DNA of 64,000 nucleotides from Protaetiibacter larvae (GCF_008365275.1 NZ_CP043504.1:930001-994000); one strand, 5' to 3'; positions 45,710-57,217 are shown, counted from the first letter of the stretch. Notes: generated by a model not told the origin, from the letters alone. Made by a program: numbers and translations.

Positions 45710-46792
45710 TCAGCGACCGAGCTTGGGCGAGAAGAAGTGGGAGACGACGCGGGCGATCGCGTTGAGCAGGGCGACGATCACGATGAGGGTGAGCGCACCG
45801 GCCCAGGCCCGCTGGATGTAGAACTCGGCGTCCGTGCCGGGGCTCACGTACTGCGTGTAGACGAACACGGGGAGCGACATCATCCGCTCCGAGAAGGGGT
45901 TGTAGTTCATCGAGGCGGTGAAGCCGGCCACGATGAGCAGCGGCGCGGTCTCGCCGATGACGCGTGAGATCGACAGCATGACCCCGGTCGTGATGCCGGC
46001 GATCGAGGTGGGCAGCACGACTTTCACGATCGTGCGCCACTTGGGCACCCCGAGCGCGTAGGAGGCCTCCCGCAGCTCGTTCGGCACGAGGCGGATGATC
46101 TCCTCGCTCGAGCGCACCACCACGGGGATCATCAGGATCGACAGGGCCACCGATCCGGCGAAGCCCATCCGGACGCCTTCGCCGAACAGCAGCGCGAACA
46201 GCGCGTAGGTGGCGAGTCCCGCCACGATCGAGGGGATGCCCGTCATCACGTCCACGAAGAAGGTGATGCCGCGCGCGAGCTTGCCGGTGCCGTATTCGAC
46301 GAGGTAGATGGCCGTCATGAGGCCGATCGGGATGGAGATGAGCGCCGCGAATCCCGTGATGATGAGCGTGCCGACGATCGCGTGCAGGGCGCCGCCGCCC
46401 TCGCCGACCACGTTGCGCATCGACTGGCTGAGGAAGGTGCCGTTGAGGAAGGTCGGCATGCCGTTGGCGGCGACCGTGCCGACGAGCCAGATGAGCGGGA
46501 TGAGGGCGAGCACGAACGCGCCGCTCACGAGCGAGGTGATGAGGCGGTTGGTGGCCTGGCGTCCGCCTTCGACGAGGAGGGCGATGACCCAGTTCGAGAG
46601 GATGAAGAGCGCCACTCCCGCGATGACGCCGAGGATCCAGTTCACCTCGCCCGTGCCGAGGCCCATGATGATGGACGAGCCGACGGTGATGGCGAGCGAT
46701 CCGGCGAGGATCACCCACGGCATCCAGCTGGGGAGCTTGCCCGCCGTGTAGCTGTTGGTGACGGTGCGCGGCGTGGAGTCGAGGGCGGTCAT
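45710..46792 (-). CDS. pstA: Phosphate ABC transporter permease PstA
   Basis: This 360-residue permease has an unusually long N-terminal membrane region (three extra helices before the standard fold), as in other actinobacteria. IPIGLMTAIYLVEYGTGKLA, TGIPSIVAGL and the EAA-type loop ELREASYALGVPKWRTIVKV mark PstA. The ATG shares one base with the pstC stop. It forms the channel with PstC. Confidence 0.97.
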   Translation of the reverse strand: MTALDSTPRTVTNSYTAGKLPSWMPWVILAGSLAITVGSSIIMGLGTGEVNWILGVIAGVALFILSNWVIALLVEGGRQATNRLITSLVSGAFVLALIPLIWLVGTVAANGMPTFLNGTFLSQSMRNVVGEGGGALHAIVGTLIITGFAALISIPIGLMTAIYLVEYGTGKLARGITFFVDVMTGIPSIVAGLATYALFALLFGEGVRMGFAGSVALSILMIPVVVRSSEEIIRLVPNELREASYALGVPKWRTIVKVVLPTSIAGITTGVMLSISRVIGETAPLLIVAGFTASMNYNPFSERMMSLPVFVYTQYVSPGTDAEFYIQRAWAGALTLIVIVALLNAIARVVSHFFSPKLGR

Positions 46793-47730
46793 CAGTTGGC
46801 TCCCGAGAATTCCTTGCGGCGCGAGACCGCCCAGCGGGCGGCCGAGTTGACCGCGAAGGTGATGACGAACAGGATGAGGCCGGTCGCGATGAGCACGTTG
46901 ACGTCGATGCCGTGCGCCTCGGGGTAGTTGAGGGCGATGTTGGCGGGGATCGTCGTCGGGTTCTGCGGGCTGGTGAGCACGAAGCTGATGATGAAGGCGG
47001 GCGAGAGCACCATGGCCACGGCCATCGTCTCGCCGAGGGCGCGGCCGAGGCCGAGCATGATCGCGGAGACGATTCCGGGCCGGCCGAAGGGGATGACCGC
47101 CATCTTGATCATCTCCCAGCGGGTGGCGCCGAGGGCGAGCGCCGCCTCCTCGTGGAGCTTCGGCGTCTGCAGGAACACTTCGCGGCACAGGGCGGTGATG
47201 ATCGGCAGGATCATCACCGCGAGCACGATCGCGACGGTGAGGATGGTGCGGCCGGTTCCGGAGACGGGCGGCGCGAAGATCGGGATCCAGCCGAGGTTCT
47301 CCACGAGCCAGGCGTAGAAGGGCTGGATGGCGGGCGCCAGCACCCCGGCGCCCCACAGGCCGTAGACGACGGACGGCACCGCGGCGAGCAGGTCGATCGT
47401 GTAGCCGAGGCCCTGCGCGAGGCGGCGCGGCGCGTAGTGCGAGATGAAGAGCGAGATGCCGAGCGCGATCGGCACGGCGATGATGAGGGCGAGCGCGGCG
47501 GCCCACACGGTGCCGAAGACGAGCGGTCCGACGTAGTGCCAGAAGCTCTCGGGCTCGCCCTTGATCTCGGAGGGGTCCACCAGGAAGGCGGGGAGCGACT
47601 GCGCGACCAGGAAGATCGCGACGCCGGCGAGCACCACCAGGATGAGCGATCCGGCGGCGAGGGCGCCGCCGGAGAAGAGGCGGTCGCCGAGCCGCTTCTT
47701 GGCGGCGATCCGTACCGGGGCGGCGGTCAT
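46792..47730 (-). CDS. pstC: Phosphate ABC transporter permease PstC
   Basis: This 312-residue permease has FWHYVGPLVFGTVWAAALAL, AAVPSVVYGLWG, and the EAA loop KLHEEAALALGATRWEMIKM. The ATG at 47730 begins TAAPVRIAAKK. The upstream in-frame extension enters the hairpin after pstS and is rejected. It is separated from pstS by that 18-base-stem hairpin, so lower expression than pstS is likely. Confidence 0.97.
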   Translation of the reverse strand: MTAAPVRIAAKKRLGDRLFSGGALAAGSLILVVLAGVAIFLVAQSLPAFLVDPSEIKGEPESFWHYVGPLVFGTVWAAALALIIAVPIALGISLFISHYAPRRLAQGLGYTIDLLAAVPSVVYGLWGAGVLAPAIQPFYAWLVENLGWIPIFAPPVSGTGRTILTVAIVLAVMILPIITALCREVFLQTPKLHEEAALALGATRWEMIKMAVIPFGRPGIVSAIMLGLGRALGETMAVAMVLSPAFIISFVLTSPQNPTTIPANIALNYPEAHGIDVNVLIATGLILFVITFAVNSAARWAVSRRKEFSGAN

Positions 47731-47766
47731 GCGATCCTCGTCAGTCGGGGTTCTCGGTGTCAGTCT

Positions 47767-47813
47767 GTCGGGCTGCGGCATCCCGTGCAATGCGTGGGAT
47801 GCCGCAGCCCGAC
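47767..47813 (-). terminator. Intercistronic hairpin between pstS and pstC
   Basis: A perfect 18-base stem (GTCGGGCTGCGGCATCCC and complement) with an 11-base loop lies 16 bases past the pstS stop. It mirrors the hairpin after the sugar-binding protein gene and probably lets pstS mRNA accumulate. Confidence 0.85.
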
Positions 47814-47828
47814 GAGGGTGTTGCGGTC

Positions 47829-48923
47829 TTACTTGATGGACGCGACGGCGGCCGCGACCTTGGCCGACAGCTCGGACGAGAGCGGCGCGGCACCCGCGGC
47901 GTCTGCGGCGACCTGCTGGCCTTCGGGGCTCGTGATGTAGCCGATGTAGGCCTTCACGAAGGCGCCCTTGGCGGCGTCCGCGTACTCGCTGCAGACGATG
48001 CTGTACGAGACGAGCACGAGCGGGTAGTGGCTCGGGTCGGTCGTGGTGCGGTTCAGCTGGAACGCGAGGTCGAACTCGCCACGGCCCTCGACGAGCGGCG
48101 ACTCGGCCACGACGGCGGCGGCGGCCTCCGGCGTGAAGGCGACGAACTCGTCGCCGACCTTGATCTTCGCGACGCCCAGGTCGCCCGCCTTCGACGCGTC
48201 GGCGTAGCCGATGGTGCCGACACCGTTGGTCACGGCGTCGACGACACCGGAGGTGCCCTGCGCGCCCTCACCGGTCTGGAACGGGAAGGCGTCGGCCGGC
48301 TTCTCGGTCCACACATCGGGGGCCACCTGGAACAGGTAGTCCGCGAAGTTCTTGGTGGTGCCCGAGTCGTCCGAGCGGTGCACGGCGGTGATGGCCAGGT
48401 CGGGGAAGGTGGTGCCCTCGTTGAGCGCGGCGATCGCCGGGTCGTTCCAGTTGGTGATGTCGCCCTTGAAGATGTGGGCGATGGTGGTCGCGTCGAGGTT
48501 GAGCTCGTCCACGCCCTCCACGTTGAAGATGACCGCGATGGGCGAGATGTAGGTCGGGATGTCGATCGGCTTGGTGCCGGCGGCGCACGCGGCGAAGTCG
48601 CCGGCGAGCTCGTCGTCGCTCAGAGCCGAGTCGGAGCCGGCCCAGTCGGCACCGCCCGCGATGAAGGTGCCGCGACCTGCACCCGAACCGCTCGGGTCGT
48701 AGTTGATGGTGACGGCGGGGTTGGCGGTCTGGAAGGCGGCGACCCAAGCCTCCTGGGCCGAGCCCTGCGAGGAGGCGCCGGCGCCGTTGAAGGTGCCGGA
48801 AAGGTCGCTGGTGGGCTCGTCGTCGCCACCGGCAGGGGGGGCCTCGTTCGAGGCGCAGGACGTGAGGGCGAGGGCGCCCGCGAGCGCGAGGGCGGCGACG
48901 CCACCGAAACGCGTGATCTTCAC
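47829..48923 (-). CDS. pstS: Phosphate-binding lipoprotein PstS
   Basis: This 364-residue high-affinity phosphate receptor has a lipobox (LALTSCASN near residue 23). FNGAGASSQGSAQEAW and YDPSGSGAGRGTFIAGGADW provide the phosphate-binding loops, with HRSDDSGTTKNFADYL further on. The start is GTG with GAAGGGAA upstream. A PHO-box-like array lies about 75 bases upstream, consistent with phosphate-starvation induction. Confidence 0.97.
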   Translation of the reverse strand: MKITRFGGVAALALAGALALTSCASNEAPPAGGDDEPTSDLSGTFNGAGASSQGSAQEAWVAAFQTANPAVTINYDPSGSGAGRGTFIAGGADWAGSDSALSDDELAGDFAACAAGTKPIDIPTYISPIAVIFNVEGVDELNLDATTIAHIFKGDITNWNDPAIAALNEGTTFPDLAITAVHRSDDSGTTKNFADYLFQVAPDVWTEKPADAFPFQTGEGAQGTSGVVDAVTNGVGTIGYADASKAGDLGVAKIKVGDEFVAFTPEAAAAVVAESPLVEGRGEFDLAFQLNRTTTDPSHYPLVLVSYSIVCSEYADAAKGAFVKAYIGYITSPEGQQVAADAAGAAPLSSELSAKVAAAVASIK

Positions 48924-48997
48924 TGTGTTCCCTTCGGGGAGTTGTCAGGACTGCATCGAGGCTCTTGGCGGCCTCGCGGCTGACGCTACGAACCGAC

Positions 48998-49037
48998 GGT
49001 GACCAGGTTCGGCGGGAACGGTGAACGGGAGGTGAAC
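48998..49037 (-). promoter_or_regulatory. PHO-box-like 11-nt repeat array upstream of pstS
   Basis: On the minus strand two perfect GTTCACC units (49031-49037 and 49020-49026) are 11 bases apart. A third unit, GGTCACC, falls at exactly three periods (48998-49004), with a degenerate unit between. This matches the direct-repeat layout of actinobacterial PHO boxes. Confidence 0.75.
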
Positions 49038-49056
49038 GAGAGCGCAACAGCAGCCG

Positions 49057-49994
49057 TCACGCGGTGGGGCCGTGCACCTCCACGGCGACGATTCCGGTCT
49101 CGGGGTGATCGACCGGAATGTGCAGTACGGCGTACTCGCCGGTGGCGAGTGCGGCGGCGCGCTGCAGCCGGCTGCTGCCCGCCGTGCCGGTCTCGGCGGC
49201 GACGGCGGCGATGATCTGCGGCAGCACGGGCCCGTGGCTGCAGAGCACCACCGACTCGGCCTTGCGGATGCGGGACTGCACGACCTTCCGCACCTCGGCG
49301 CCGCCGGAACGGTACTCGTCCTGGCTGATGGCGGCCTTCTCCTTGACGGGCAGCCCGGTGAGCCGCGCGGTCGGCGCGATGGTGCTCACGCAGCGTTCGG
49401 CGGGGGAGCTCAGGAGCGATGCCGGCCGGAATGCGGCGACGCCGGGGGCCACCGAGAGCGCCTGGTCGCGTCCGCGCTGCATGAGCGGTCGGCTCGCGTC
49501 GGGTCCGTCCCAGTCCTCGGCGGGCACCGCCTTGCCGTGGCGGAGCGCCACGATCGCGAAGGTGCGGGCGCGCCCCAGCGCGAACAGTTCGGCGAAGCGC
49601 TCCACGATGTCCACGTCGTGCGGGTAGCTGAGCACCCGGCGCGCCTTCTCGAGGCTCACCCAGTGCAGGTCCTCGATCTCGTCGTTGGAGGCGAAGGTCG
49701 AGTTGGCGATGGCGTCCTCGCTCACCTCGCCCGCCCAGTAGTAGACCTGCTTGGGTCGCCCGCCCGGCAGCTCGTACTCGACGACGCCGAGCGGCGCCCC
49801 GAGTCCGATGATGAGGCCGGTCTCCTCGGCGATCTCGCGCACCGCGGTCTCGGGGAGCGTCTCGCCGGGGTCGAGCTTGCCCTTCGGCAGCGAGATGTCC
49901 TTGTGCTGCGTGCGATGCACGAGCAGGATCTTCGCCTCGCCCTTCTTGGTGACCCGCCAGCAGACCGCCCCCGCGGCGAGCACGGGAGGCAGGC

Positions 49995-49998
<4 letters not shown>
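49057..49998 (-). CDS. Nudix hydrolase fused to histidine-phosphatase domain (MutT1-like)
   Basis: This 313-residue two-domain enzyme has an N-terminal Nudix box ([20 protein letters not shown] in part, ending ETGLI) and a C-terminal RHG phosphatase domain with [21 protein letters not shown] and CSHGPVLPQ. Mycobacterial MutT1 has the same build and degrades 8-oxo-(d)GTP and diadenosine polyphosphates. GTG overlaps the ppk stop (GTGA), so nucleotide cleanup and polyphosphate synthesis are coupled. Confidence 0.9.
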
Positions 49999-52163
<2,165 letters not shown>

Positions 52164-52185
52164 TCGCCCATCCTGCCAGGTCAGG

Positions 52186-52203
52186 CGTGAACGGCAGATG
52201 AAC
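52186..52203 (-). promoter_or_regulatory. PHO-box-like repeat at the ppk promoter
   Basis: On the minus strand GTTCATC and GTTCACG are 11 bases apart. If transcription begins at the ATG, they sit at about -23 to -40, where an activator would replace a weak -35. Confidence 0.6.
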
Positions 52204-52226
52204 GGGATTTCGCCGCCGTGGGGCGC

Positions 52227-52907
52227 TCAGATGCCGACGCGCTCCGGCTCGTCCTCGTAGACGTTGAAGCGGTAGCCCACGTTGCGCACCGTGCCGATGA
52301 GGCTCTCGAGATCGCCGAGCTTGGCGCGCAGCCGTCGCACATGCACATCCACGGTGCGGGTGCCGCCGAAGTAGTCGTAGCCCCACACCTCGGAGAGCAG
52401 CTGCTCGCGCGTGAAGACGCGGCTCGGGTGGGTGGCGAGGAAGCGCAGCAGCTCGAACTCCTTGAAGGTGAGGTCGAGCGGGCGGCCGTGCACCTTCGCC
52501 GAGTAGCTGGCCTCGTCGATGACGACGCCGGAGGCCTGGATCTTGGAGACCGAGTTCTCTTTCGCGAGGCGGTCGATCACGAGACGGATGCGGGCGTCCA
52601 CCTCGGCGGGGCCTGCGGTCGCCAGGATGACCTCGTCGACACCCCAGTCAGCCGACACGGCTGTGAGTCCGCCCTCGGTGAGCACGAGCACGAGCGGCAC
52701 GGCGAGACCCGTGGTTCGGAGGATCTTGCACAGCGACTTGGCGCTCGCGAGGTCCTGGCGCGCATCCACGAAGACGAGATCCGAGGTGGGGGCGTTCACG
52801 AGCGACGCCGGCTCCGCGGGGATCGCGCGGACCCGGTGGCTCAGCAGATTGAGAGCTGGGAGCACGTCCGTGTCGGCTGCAGAGCTCAAAATCAGAAGCT
52901 GCGCCAA
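52227..52907 (-). CDS. glnR: GlnR-type orphan response regulator, nitrogen control
   Basis: This 226-residue OmpR-family regulator has the GlnR hallmarks: [20 protein letters not shown] at the start, [40 protein letters not shown], and a DNA-binding domain with [20 protein letters not shown] and [20 protein letters not shown]. GlnR controls nitrogen genes in actinobacteria and crosstalks with PhoP, which suits its place between ppk and phosphate genes. The start is TTG (complement of 52905-52907), set by GAAAGGAC upstream and by the conserved first residues AQLLIL. Confidence 0.93.
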   Translation of the reverse strand: MAQLLILSSAADTDVLPALNLLSHRVRAIPAEPASLVNAPTSDLVFVDARQDLASAKSLCKILRTTGLAVPLVLVLTEGGLTAVSADWGVDEVILATAGPAEVDARIRLVIDRLAKENSVSKIQASGVVIDEASYSAKVHGRPLDLTFKEFELLRFLATHPSRVFTREQLLSEVWGYDYFGGTRTVDVHVRRLRAKLGDLESLIGTVRNVGYRFNVYEDEPERVGI

Positions 52908-52977
52908 CTCGGGTCCTTTCAGGCGCGTCGTGGATCGTCGCTTACGCGACAGTTTACGCAGCCGTAGCATGGGGCGC

Positions 52978-53238
52978 GTGCCCACCTCGTTGCGCAGTGT
53001 CATCCCGGTCTGGGCGGCGGTTCTCGTGGGCGCGATCGTGGTGCTCCTCGTGGCGCCCGCCTCGGCGCTCACCTGGCTGCCTGTCGTGATGGCGGCGGCG
53101 ATCCTGCTGACCTTCGTGATCCAGCTGGGGGTCTCGCGCAAGGAGGGGCTCGTCGAGCGCATCATCGTGAGTCTCACCGGCGCGCTCGGCATCCTCATCC
53201 TGGCCACTCTCGTCGTCTGGCTCCTCACCCTCCGCTGA
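52978..53238 (+). CDS. Small membrane protein, three helices
   Basis: This 86-residue protein has three hydrophobic helices ([53 protein letters not shown]) and a short charged loop [14 protein letters not shown]. It is divergent from glnR with a 70-base gap. TAGCAT lies seven bases before the GTG; an ATG nine bases upstream is possible. Unrecognised beyond this. Confidence 0.75.
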   Translation: MPTSLRSVIPVWAAVLVGAIVVLLVAPASALTWLPVVMAAAILLTFVIQLGVSRKEGLVERIIVSLTGALGILILATLVVWLLTLR

Positions 53239-53240
53239 TC

Positions 53241-53316
53241 ATGGCGCGGCTGGAGCCGCGACCTCGCGGCGGGGGAAACGCCTCCCGCCGAACGGTCACG
53301 GCTCCAGCCGCGCCAT
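53241..53316. repeat. Two-tier palindrome, family ATGGCGCGGCTGGAGCCG, full copy
   Basis: Perfect 18-base arms (53241-53258 and 53299-53316) enclose a seven-base inner pair, CGGCGGG and CCCGCCG (53267 and 53284). A half copy in opposite orientation lies at 58692-58748. Confidence 0.93.
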
Positions 53317-53339
53317 GGGCGTGCGGATAGGATGGGGGC

Positions 53340-53450
53340 ATGATGCTGGCGCTCGAGCTTTTCTTCATCGGTCTGCTCGGCCTCGCGACGCTCTCGATCG
53401 GCGCCGTGTCGGTGGTCGTGCTCTACAACCTCTTCCGCGGCCAGCGCTGA
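53340..53450 (+). CDS. Small 36-residue membrane protein (short ORF)
   Basis: The frame reads [20 protein letters not shown], then a second hydrophobic part ([12 protein letters not shown]) and ends RGQR and TGA. A TAGGAT box ends exactly six bases before the ATG, the same geometry as at verified genes here. The stop lies four bases before the next start, which has no promoter of its own, so the two are probably cotranscribed. One membrane span with a basic C-terminus is likely. Function unknown. Confidence 0.65.
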   Translation: MMLALELFFIGLLGLATLSIGAVSVVVLYNLFRGQR

Positions 53451-53454
53451 GCTC

Positions 53455-54087
53455 GTGTTCGAGCTCGACGTCGACCTCCCGGCCGAACTCGTCCCGCTCT
53501 CCTGGCTGATCGGCGTCTGGGAGGGCAGCGGCGTCATCGCCTACAAGGTGGGCGACGAGGTGCGCGAGCACGAGTTCGGGCAGCGCGTGGCGTTCAGCCA
53601 CGACGGCACACCCCACCTGCAGTACAGCTCGAGCGCGTGGTTGCTGCCGGACCCGGATGACGCGGCGTCCGACAGCGACGAGGCCCCGCATCCGCGCCCC
53701 CTCTTCTCGGAGATCGGCTACTGGCGTCTGGCCCGCCCGCTCGGCCCCGCCGACGACGGCCCCGCGATGCTGCCCGGCACCGGCGCGCCCGTCTTCCAGA
53801 CCGCCGACGCGGTCGAGACGCTCCGCAATGGACACGGCGCGTTCGACCTCGAAGTGCTGCTCGTGCAGCCGGGCGGCGTGAGCGAGCTGTACCTGGGGGA
53901 GATCAAGGGGCCGCGCATCGACCTCGCCACCGACGCCGTCATGCGATCCGCGACGGCGAAGGAGTACGCCGCGGCGACCAGGTTGTACGGGCTCGTCGAG
54001 GATCACCTGCTGTGGGCGTGGGACATCGCGGCACTCGGGCAGGAGCTGCGCACGCACGCCTCCGGACGTCTGGCGCGGGTGGACTGA
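53455..54087 (+). CDS. Nitrobindin-like heme-binding protein (FABP/DUF1794 family)
   Basis: This 210-residue beta-barrel protein has the family opener [16 protein letters not shown] (GxWxGxG) and the closing [20 protein letters not shown], where a histidine coordinates heme. Relatives bind ferric heme and scavenge NO or isomerise peroxynitrite. It starts with GTG just after the 36-residue membrane ORF and shares one base with ygfZ, forming a small operon. Confidence 0.87.
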   Translation: MFELDVDLPAELVPLSWLIGVWEGSGVIAYKVGDEVREHEFGQRVAFSHDGTPHLQYSSSAWLLPDPDDAASDSDEAPHPRPLFSEIGYWRLARPLGPADDGPAMLPGTGAPVFQTADAVETLRNGHGAFDLEVLLVQPGGVSELYLGEIKGPRIDLATDAVMRSATAKEYAAATRLYGLVEDHLLWAWDIAALGQELRTHASGRLARVD

Positions 54088-55193
54088 TGGTCGAGCATCT
54101 GGGCGACATCTTCGGCGAGCAGCGCGCGCTCGCGGCGGGCCGCGCCTTCGTCGACCTCTCCGAGCGCGAGGTGATCGCGGTCACGGGTGCCGATCGGCTG
54201 AGCTGGATCGACTCGCTCACCTCCCAGTCGCTCGCGCGCCTGCAGCCGGGCGAGTCCGCCGAGACCCTGCTGCTGGATCCGAGCGGCCGCATCGAGTACG
54301 CGGCGCGCGTGATCGACGACGGCGAGACCACCTGGCTGCTCATGGACGCCGGCACGGGCGCCGGCTTCGCCGCCTTCCTCGAGCGCATGCGCTTCATGCT
54401 GCGCGTCGAGGTGGCGGACCGCTCCGCCGAGTATGCGACCATCGGCATGCTGGGCGCGCGGGAGCCGGCGGCGGATGCCGTCTCCACCCTTCGCCGTGAC
54501 GCCGACGCCCCTCTCGGGCAACGCCTGCTCGACGTGTCCGCCGCCCCGAACGGGGTGCCGCTCGTGTGGAACGACCCGTGGACTGCGGTGCAGCCGGGCG
54601 GGCACCAGTACGCGCGAGGCGCGCATCCGGGTGCCGACTGGAGCTACCGCGAGGTGCTCGTCGAGCGCACGCGGCTCGGGGAGCTCGCGGATGCGCCGCA
54701 GGCCGGCACCCTCGCGCTCGAGGCGCTGCGGATCGCCGCCTGGCGCCCGCGGGCCGCGACCGAGCTCGACGCCACCGCCATCCCGCACGAGTTCGACTGG
54801 CTGCGTTCGGCGGTGCACCTCGCCAAGGGCTGCTACCGCGGCCAGGAGACGGTCGCCAAGGTGCACAATCTGGGGCATCCGCCGCGGCGTCTCGTGCTGC
54901 TGCACCTCGACGGCAGCGACGAGGTGCTGCCGGCCGCCGGTGACGAGCTGCGGCTCGGCCGCCCGCAGGACGACGGGACGGTGGTCGGCAGGATCACGGC
55001 GTCCGCGCGGCACTACGAGCTCGGACCGATCGCGCTCGCCCTCGTGAAGCGCTCCGCCGATCCGGCGTCCGAGCTGACCGTGGTCGCCGATGCGGGTCTC
55101 GTGCCCGCGACCCAGGAGCTCATCGTGCCGCCCGATGCGGGCGCCGAGGTCGAGGTGCCGCGCATCCCGCGGCTCGGTGCGGTGCGCCGCTGA
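54087..55193 (+). CDS. ygfZ: Folate-dependent iron-sulfur maintenance protein YgfZ
   Basis: This 368-residue GcvT-like protein has the YgfZ signature KGCYRGQETVAKVHN, with its single Cys, and FVDLSEREVIAVTGADRLSW near the start. YgfZ supports repair or assembly of certain Fe-S enzymes using folate. The ATG overlaps the nitrobindin stop by one base. Heme- and Fe-S-related neighbours suggest an oxidative or NO-stress setting. Confidence 0.93.
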   Translation: MVEHLGDIFGEQRALAAGRAFVDLSEREVIAVTGADRLSWIDSLTSQSLARLQPGESAETLLLDPSGRIEYAARVIDDGETTWLLMDAGTGAGFAAFLERMRFMLRVEVADRSAEYATIGMLGAREPAADAVSTLRRDADAPLGQRLLDVSAAPNGVPLVWNDPWTAVQPGGHQYARGAHPGADWSYREVLVERTRLGELADAPQAGTLALEALRIAAWRPRAATELDATAIPHEFDWLRSAVHLAKGCYRGQETVAKVHNLGHPPRRLVLLHLDGSDEVLPAAGDELRLGRPQDDGTVVGRITASARHYELGPIALALVKRSADPASELTVVADAGLVPATQELIVPPDAGAEVEVPRIPRLGAVRR

Positions 55194-55194
55194 G

Positions 55195-56319
55195 GTGGCC
55201 GATCGCGCGGAGGGGATGAGCGCCGAGCTGCGCCGACTCGAGCGGCGGGTGCGTCGCCAGGTGGACGTGCGGATGGCCGGGCGCCGGGTGTGGGAGTCGC
55301 TGCCGGCGATCGTGCAGATCCTCGTCGCGGTGGCCGCGGCCTACGCGATCGCGCACTGGGGGCTCGGGCACGCGGTGCCGCTGCTCGCCATCACGGTCAC
55401 CATCAACTCGCTCGGCTTCGCGCGGGACGCGCGGCCCGTGCGGGTGGCCGAGACGGTGCTCGGCATCCTGCTCGGGATCGCGCTCGGCGACGCGCTGTCG
55501 CTGCTGGTCGGGCGGGGGCTGTGGCAGCTCGTCGTCGTGCTCGCCGTGGTGTTCGTGGTGGGGCGCGCGGTGTCGGCGAATCCCGCGTTCGCGGTGGCGG
55601 CTGCCGTGCCGTCGGCTCTGGTCGTGATGCTGCCGGACCCTTCGGGCGGGCCGTTCTCGCGGTCGCTCGACGGGCTCGTCGGCGGTGTGGTGGCGCTGCT
55701 CGTGACCGCGTTGGTGCCGCGCGACCCGCGGCGTGCCGCATCCCGGGACGGGCGCGCGCTGTTCTCGATCTTCGAGGAGTCGCTCGCCTCGATCGTCGAC
55801 GGGCTCGCCGATGCCGATCCGGCCGCCGGGGAGCTGGCGCTCACGCGGCTGCGGCGCACGCAGCCGCTCATCGACGCCTGGGCGACCACGCTCGACACGG
55901 CGATCTCGGTCGCGCGGATCTCGCCGTGGGTGCATCGGCACCTGCCGGAGCTGCGGCGGGGTGCGCGGGTGCTGCGCGGAGCGGATCTCGCCGCCCGGCA
56001 CCTGCGCACGATCGCGCGCCGTGCCGAGTTCCTCGTGCGGGACGGGCGTGTCCGTCCCGAGCTGGCGGGGGCGCTGTCGCAGCTGGCGACCGGGGTGCGC
56101 CTGCTGGGGCGCGAGCTGGACGATCCGGAGCTGGCGGGGGCCGCGCGGGCGGAGTTCACCCGGTTGATCGGGCGGCTCGACCCCGAGGAGCTCATCCCGG
56201 GCGCCCCGGTGCCGGATGCCGCGTTCCTGCTCCTGCTGCGCCCGCTCCTGGTCGACCTGCTCGAGGCGACCGGTCTCGACGCCGACGACGCGCGCGCCCT
56301 GCTGCCGCCGATCGCCTGA
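55195..56319 (+). CDS. FUSC-like membrane protein (aromatic acid exporter family)
   Basis: This protein of about 374 residues has an N-terminal membrane block of five to six helices (LPAIVQILVAVAAAYAIA; VVLAVVFVVGRAVSANPAF) and a long helical cytosolic C-terminal domain with LTRLRRTQPLIDAWATTLD and DAAFLLLLRPLLVDLLEATG. This is the FUSC/ArAE layout. The GTG one base after the ygfZ stop is in frame; an ATG at 55216 is an alternative. The exported substrate is unknown. Confidence 0.78.
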   Translation: MADRAEGMSAELRRLERRVRRQVDVRMAGRRVWESLPAIVQILVAVAAAYAIAHWGLGHAVPLLAITVTINSLGFARDARPVRVAETVLGILLGIALGDALSLLVGRGLWQLVVVLAVVFVVGRAVSANPAFAVAAAVPSALVVMLPDPSGGPFSRSLDGLVGGVVALLVTALVPRDPRRAASRDGRALFSIFEESLASIVDGLADADPAAGELALTRLRRTQPLIDAWATTLDTAISVARISPWVHRHLPELRRGARVLRGADLAARHLRTIARRAEFLVRDGRVRPELAGALSQLATGVRLLGRELDDPELAGAARAEFTRLIGRLDPEELIPGAPVPDAAFLLLLRPLLVDLLEATGLDADDARALLPPIA

Positions 56320-56327
56320 CGCGCCCT

Positions 56328-56397
56328 CTCCGCGAGAGTACGAACTTCTGGGGTGTTTCGGGCTCCAGAGGCCCCAGAAGTACGTACTCTCGCGGAG
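56328..56397. repeat. 26-base-arm palindrome between convergent genes
   Basis: Arms at 56328-56353 and 56372-56397 (CTCCGCGAGAGTACG... outward) pair at 25 of 26 positions around an 18-base loop. It lies between the FUSC-like gene and the methyltransferase gene, and ends 13 bases from the latter's stop. Confidence 0.93.
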
Positions 56398-56409
56398 ATG
56401 GCGCGCGGG

Positions 56410-57216
56410 TCAGGGGCGCGGGGCGACGGCCGCCCAGGGCAGCGAAAGCTCGCCGAGACGCCAGCGGGCGCGGCCGCCGAGCGGCGCGCGGTCGAGCACC
56501 GGATGCCCCGTGTCGCGCAGGGTCGCGACCGTCGCCTGCCAGCGCTGCACCGGACCGTACACCGAGAGCGGCGCGTGCGTCGCCCAGGCCCTGTCGAGCG
56601 CGAGCAGCAGCTCATGGATGCGCTCGCCGGGCACGTTGCGATGGATGAGCGCCTTCGGCAACCGTTCGGCGACGATCGACGGCGCCTCCAGCCCCGCGAG
56701 CCGCAGCGAGATCGTGAAGGTGTGCGGCCCGGACGCGTCGAGCGTCACCCAGCTCGCCACCCGCCCCAGCTCGCTGCAGGTGCCCTCCACGAGCTGCCCG
56801 CCCGGCGCGAGGCGCGCGGCCATGCGCGCCCAGGCATCCGCCACCTCCGCCTCGTCGTACTGCCGCAGCACATTGAAGGCCCGGATGATCGCGGGACGGC
56901 GCCCGGCATCCGTCGGGACCTCGAAGCCGCCGAGCCGGAAGCTCACGCCCGGTCGCGCGGCGAGGGAGGCGAGCCGCACCCGCTCCGGGTCGATCTCGAT
57001 GCCGAGCACCTCGACGTCCGTCCGCACCCGCGCCAGGCGCTCGTGCAGCTCGTTGCTCGTCGTCGCGGAGGCCCCGTAGCCGAGGTCGACCACGAGCGGA
57101 TCCTGTGCCTGCCGCAGGATCGGCAGCGCCGCGATCCACCGGTCCACCCGCCGCAGCCGGTTCACGCCGGTCGTGCCGCGCGTGATCCGCCCCTCGGGCC
57201 TGTTCGCTCTCGCCAT
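56410..57216 (-). CDS. Class I SAM-dependent methyltransferase, substrate unknown
   Basis: This 268-residue protein has a Rossmann methyltransferase core: LVVDLGYGASATTSNELHER with an unusual GYGASAT loop in place of GxGxG, VEVLGIEIDPERVRLASLA as the acidic strand, and AARLAPGGQLVEGTCSELGR. The substrate is not predictable. It lies between two palindromes. Its ATG is next to the arm of the GCACAACGCT-family repeat, whose complement supplies the upstream TATAGCGT promoter-like sequence. Confidence 0.8.
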   Translation of the reverse strand: MARANRPEGRITRGTTGVNRLRRVDRWIAALPILRQAQDPLVVDLGYGASATTSNELHERLARVRTDVEVLGIEIDPERVRLASLAARPGVSFRLGGFEVPTDAGRRPAIIRAFNVLRQYDEAEVADAWARMAARLAPGGQLVEGTCSELGRVASWVTLDASGPHTFTISLRLAGLEAPSIVAERLPKALIHRNVPGERIHELLLALDRAWATHAPLSVYGPVQRWQATVATLRDTGHPVLDRAPLGGRARWRLGELSLPWAAVAPRP

Positions 57217-57217
57217 C

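Noticed and set aside
54087-55193. Glycine cleavage T protein (gcvT)
   Set aside because: The fold is the same, but the KGCYRGQE signature and single-gene context identify YgfZ.
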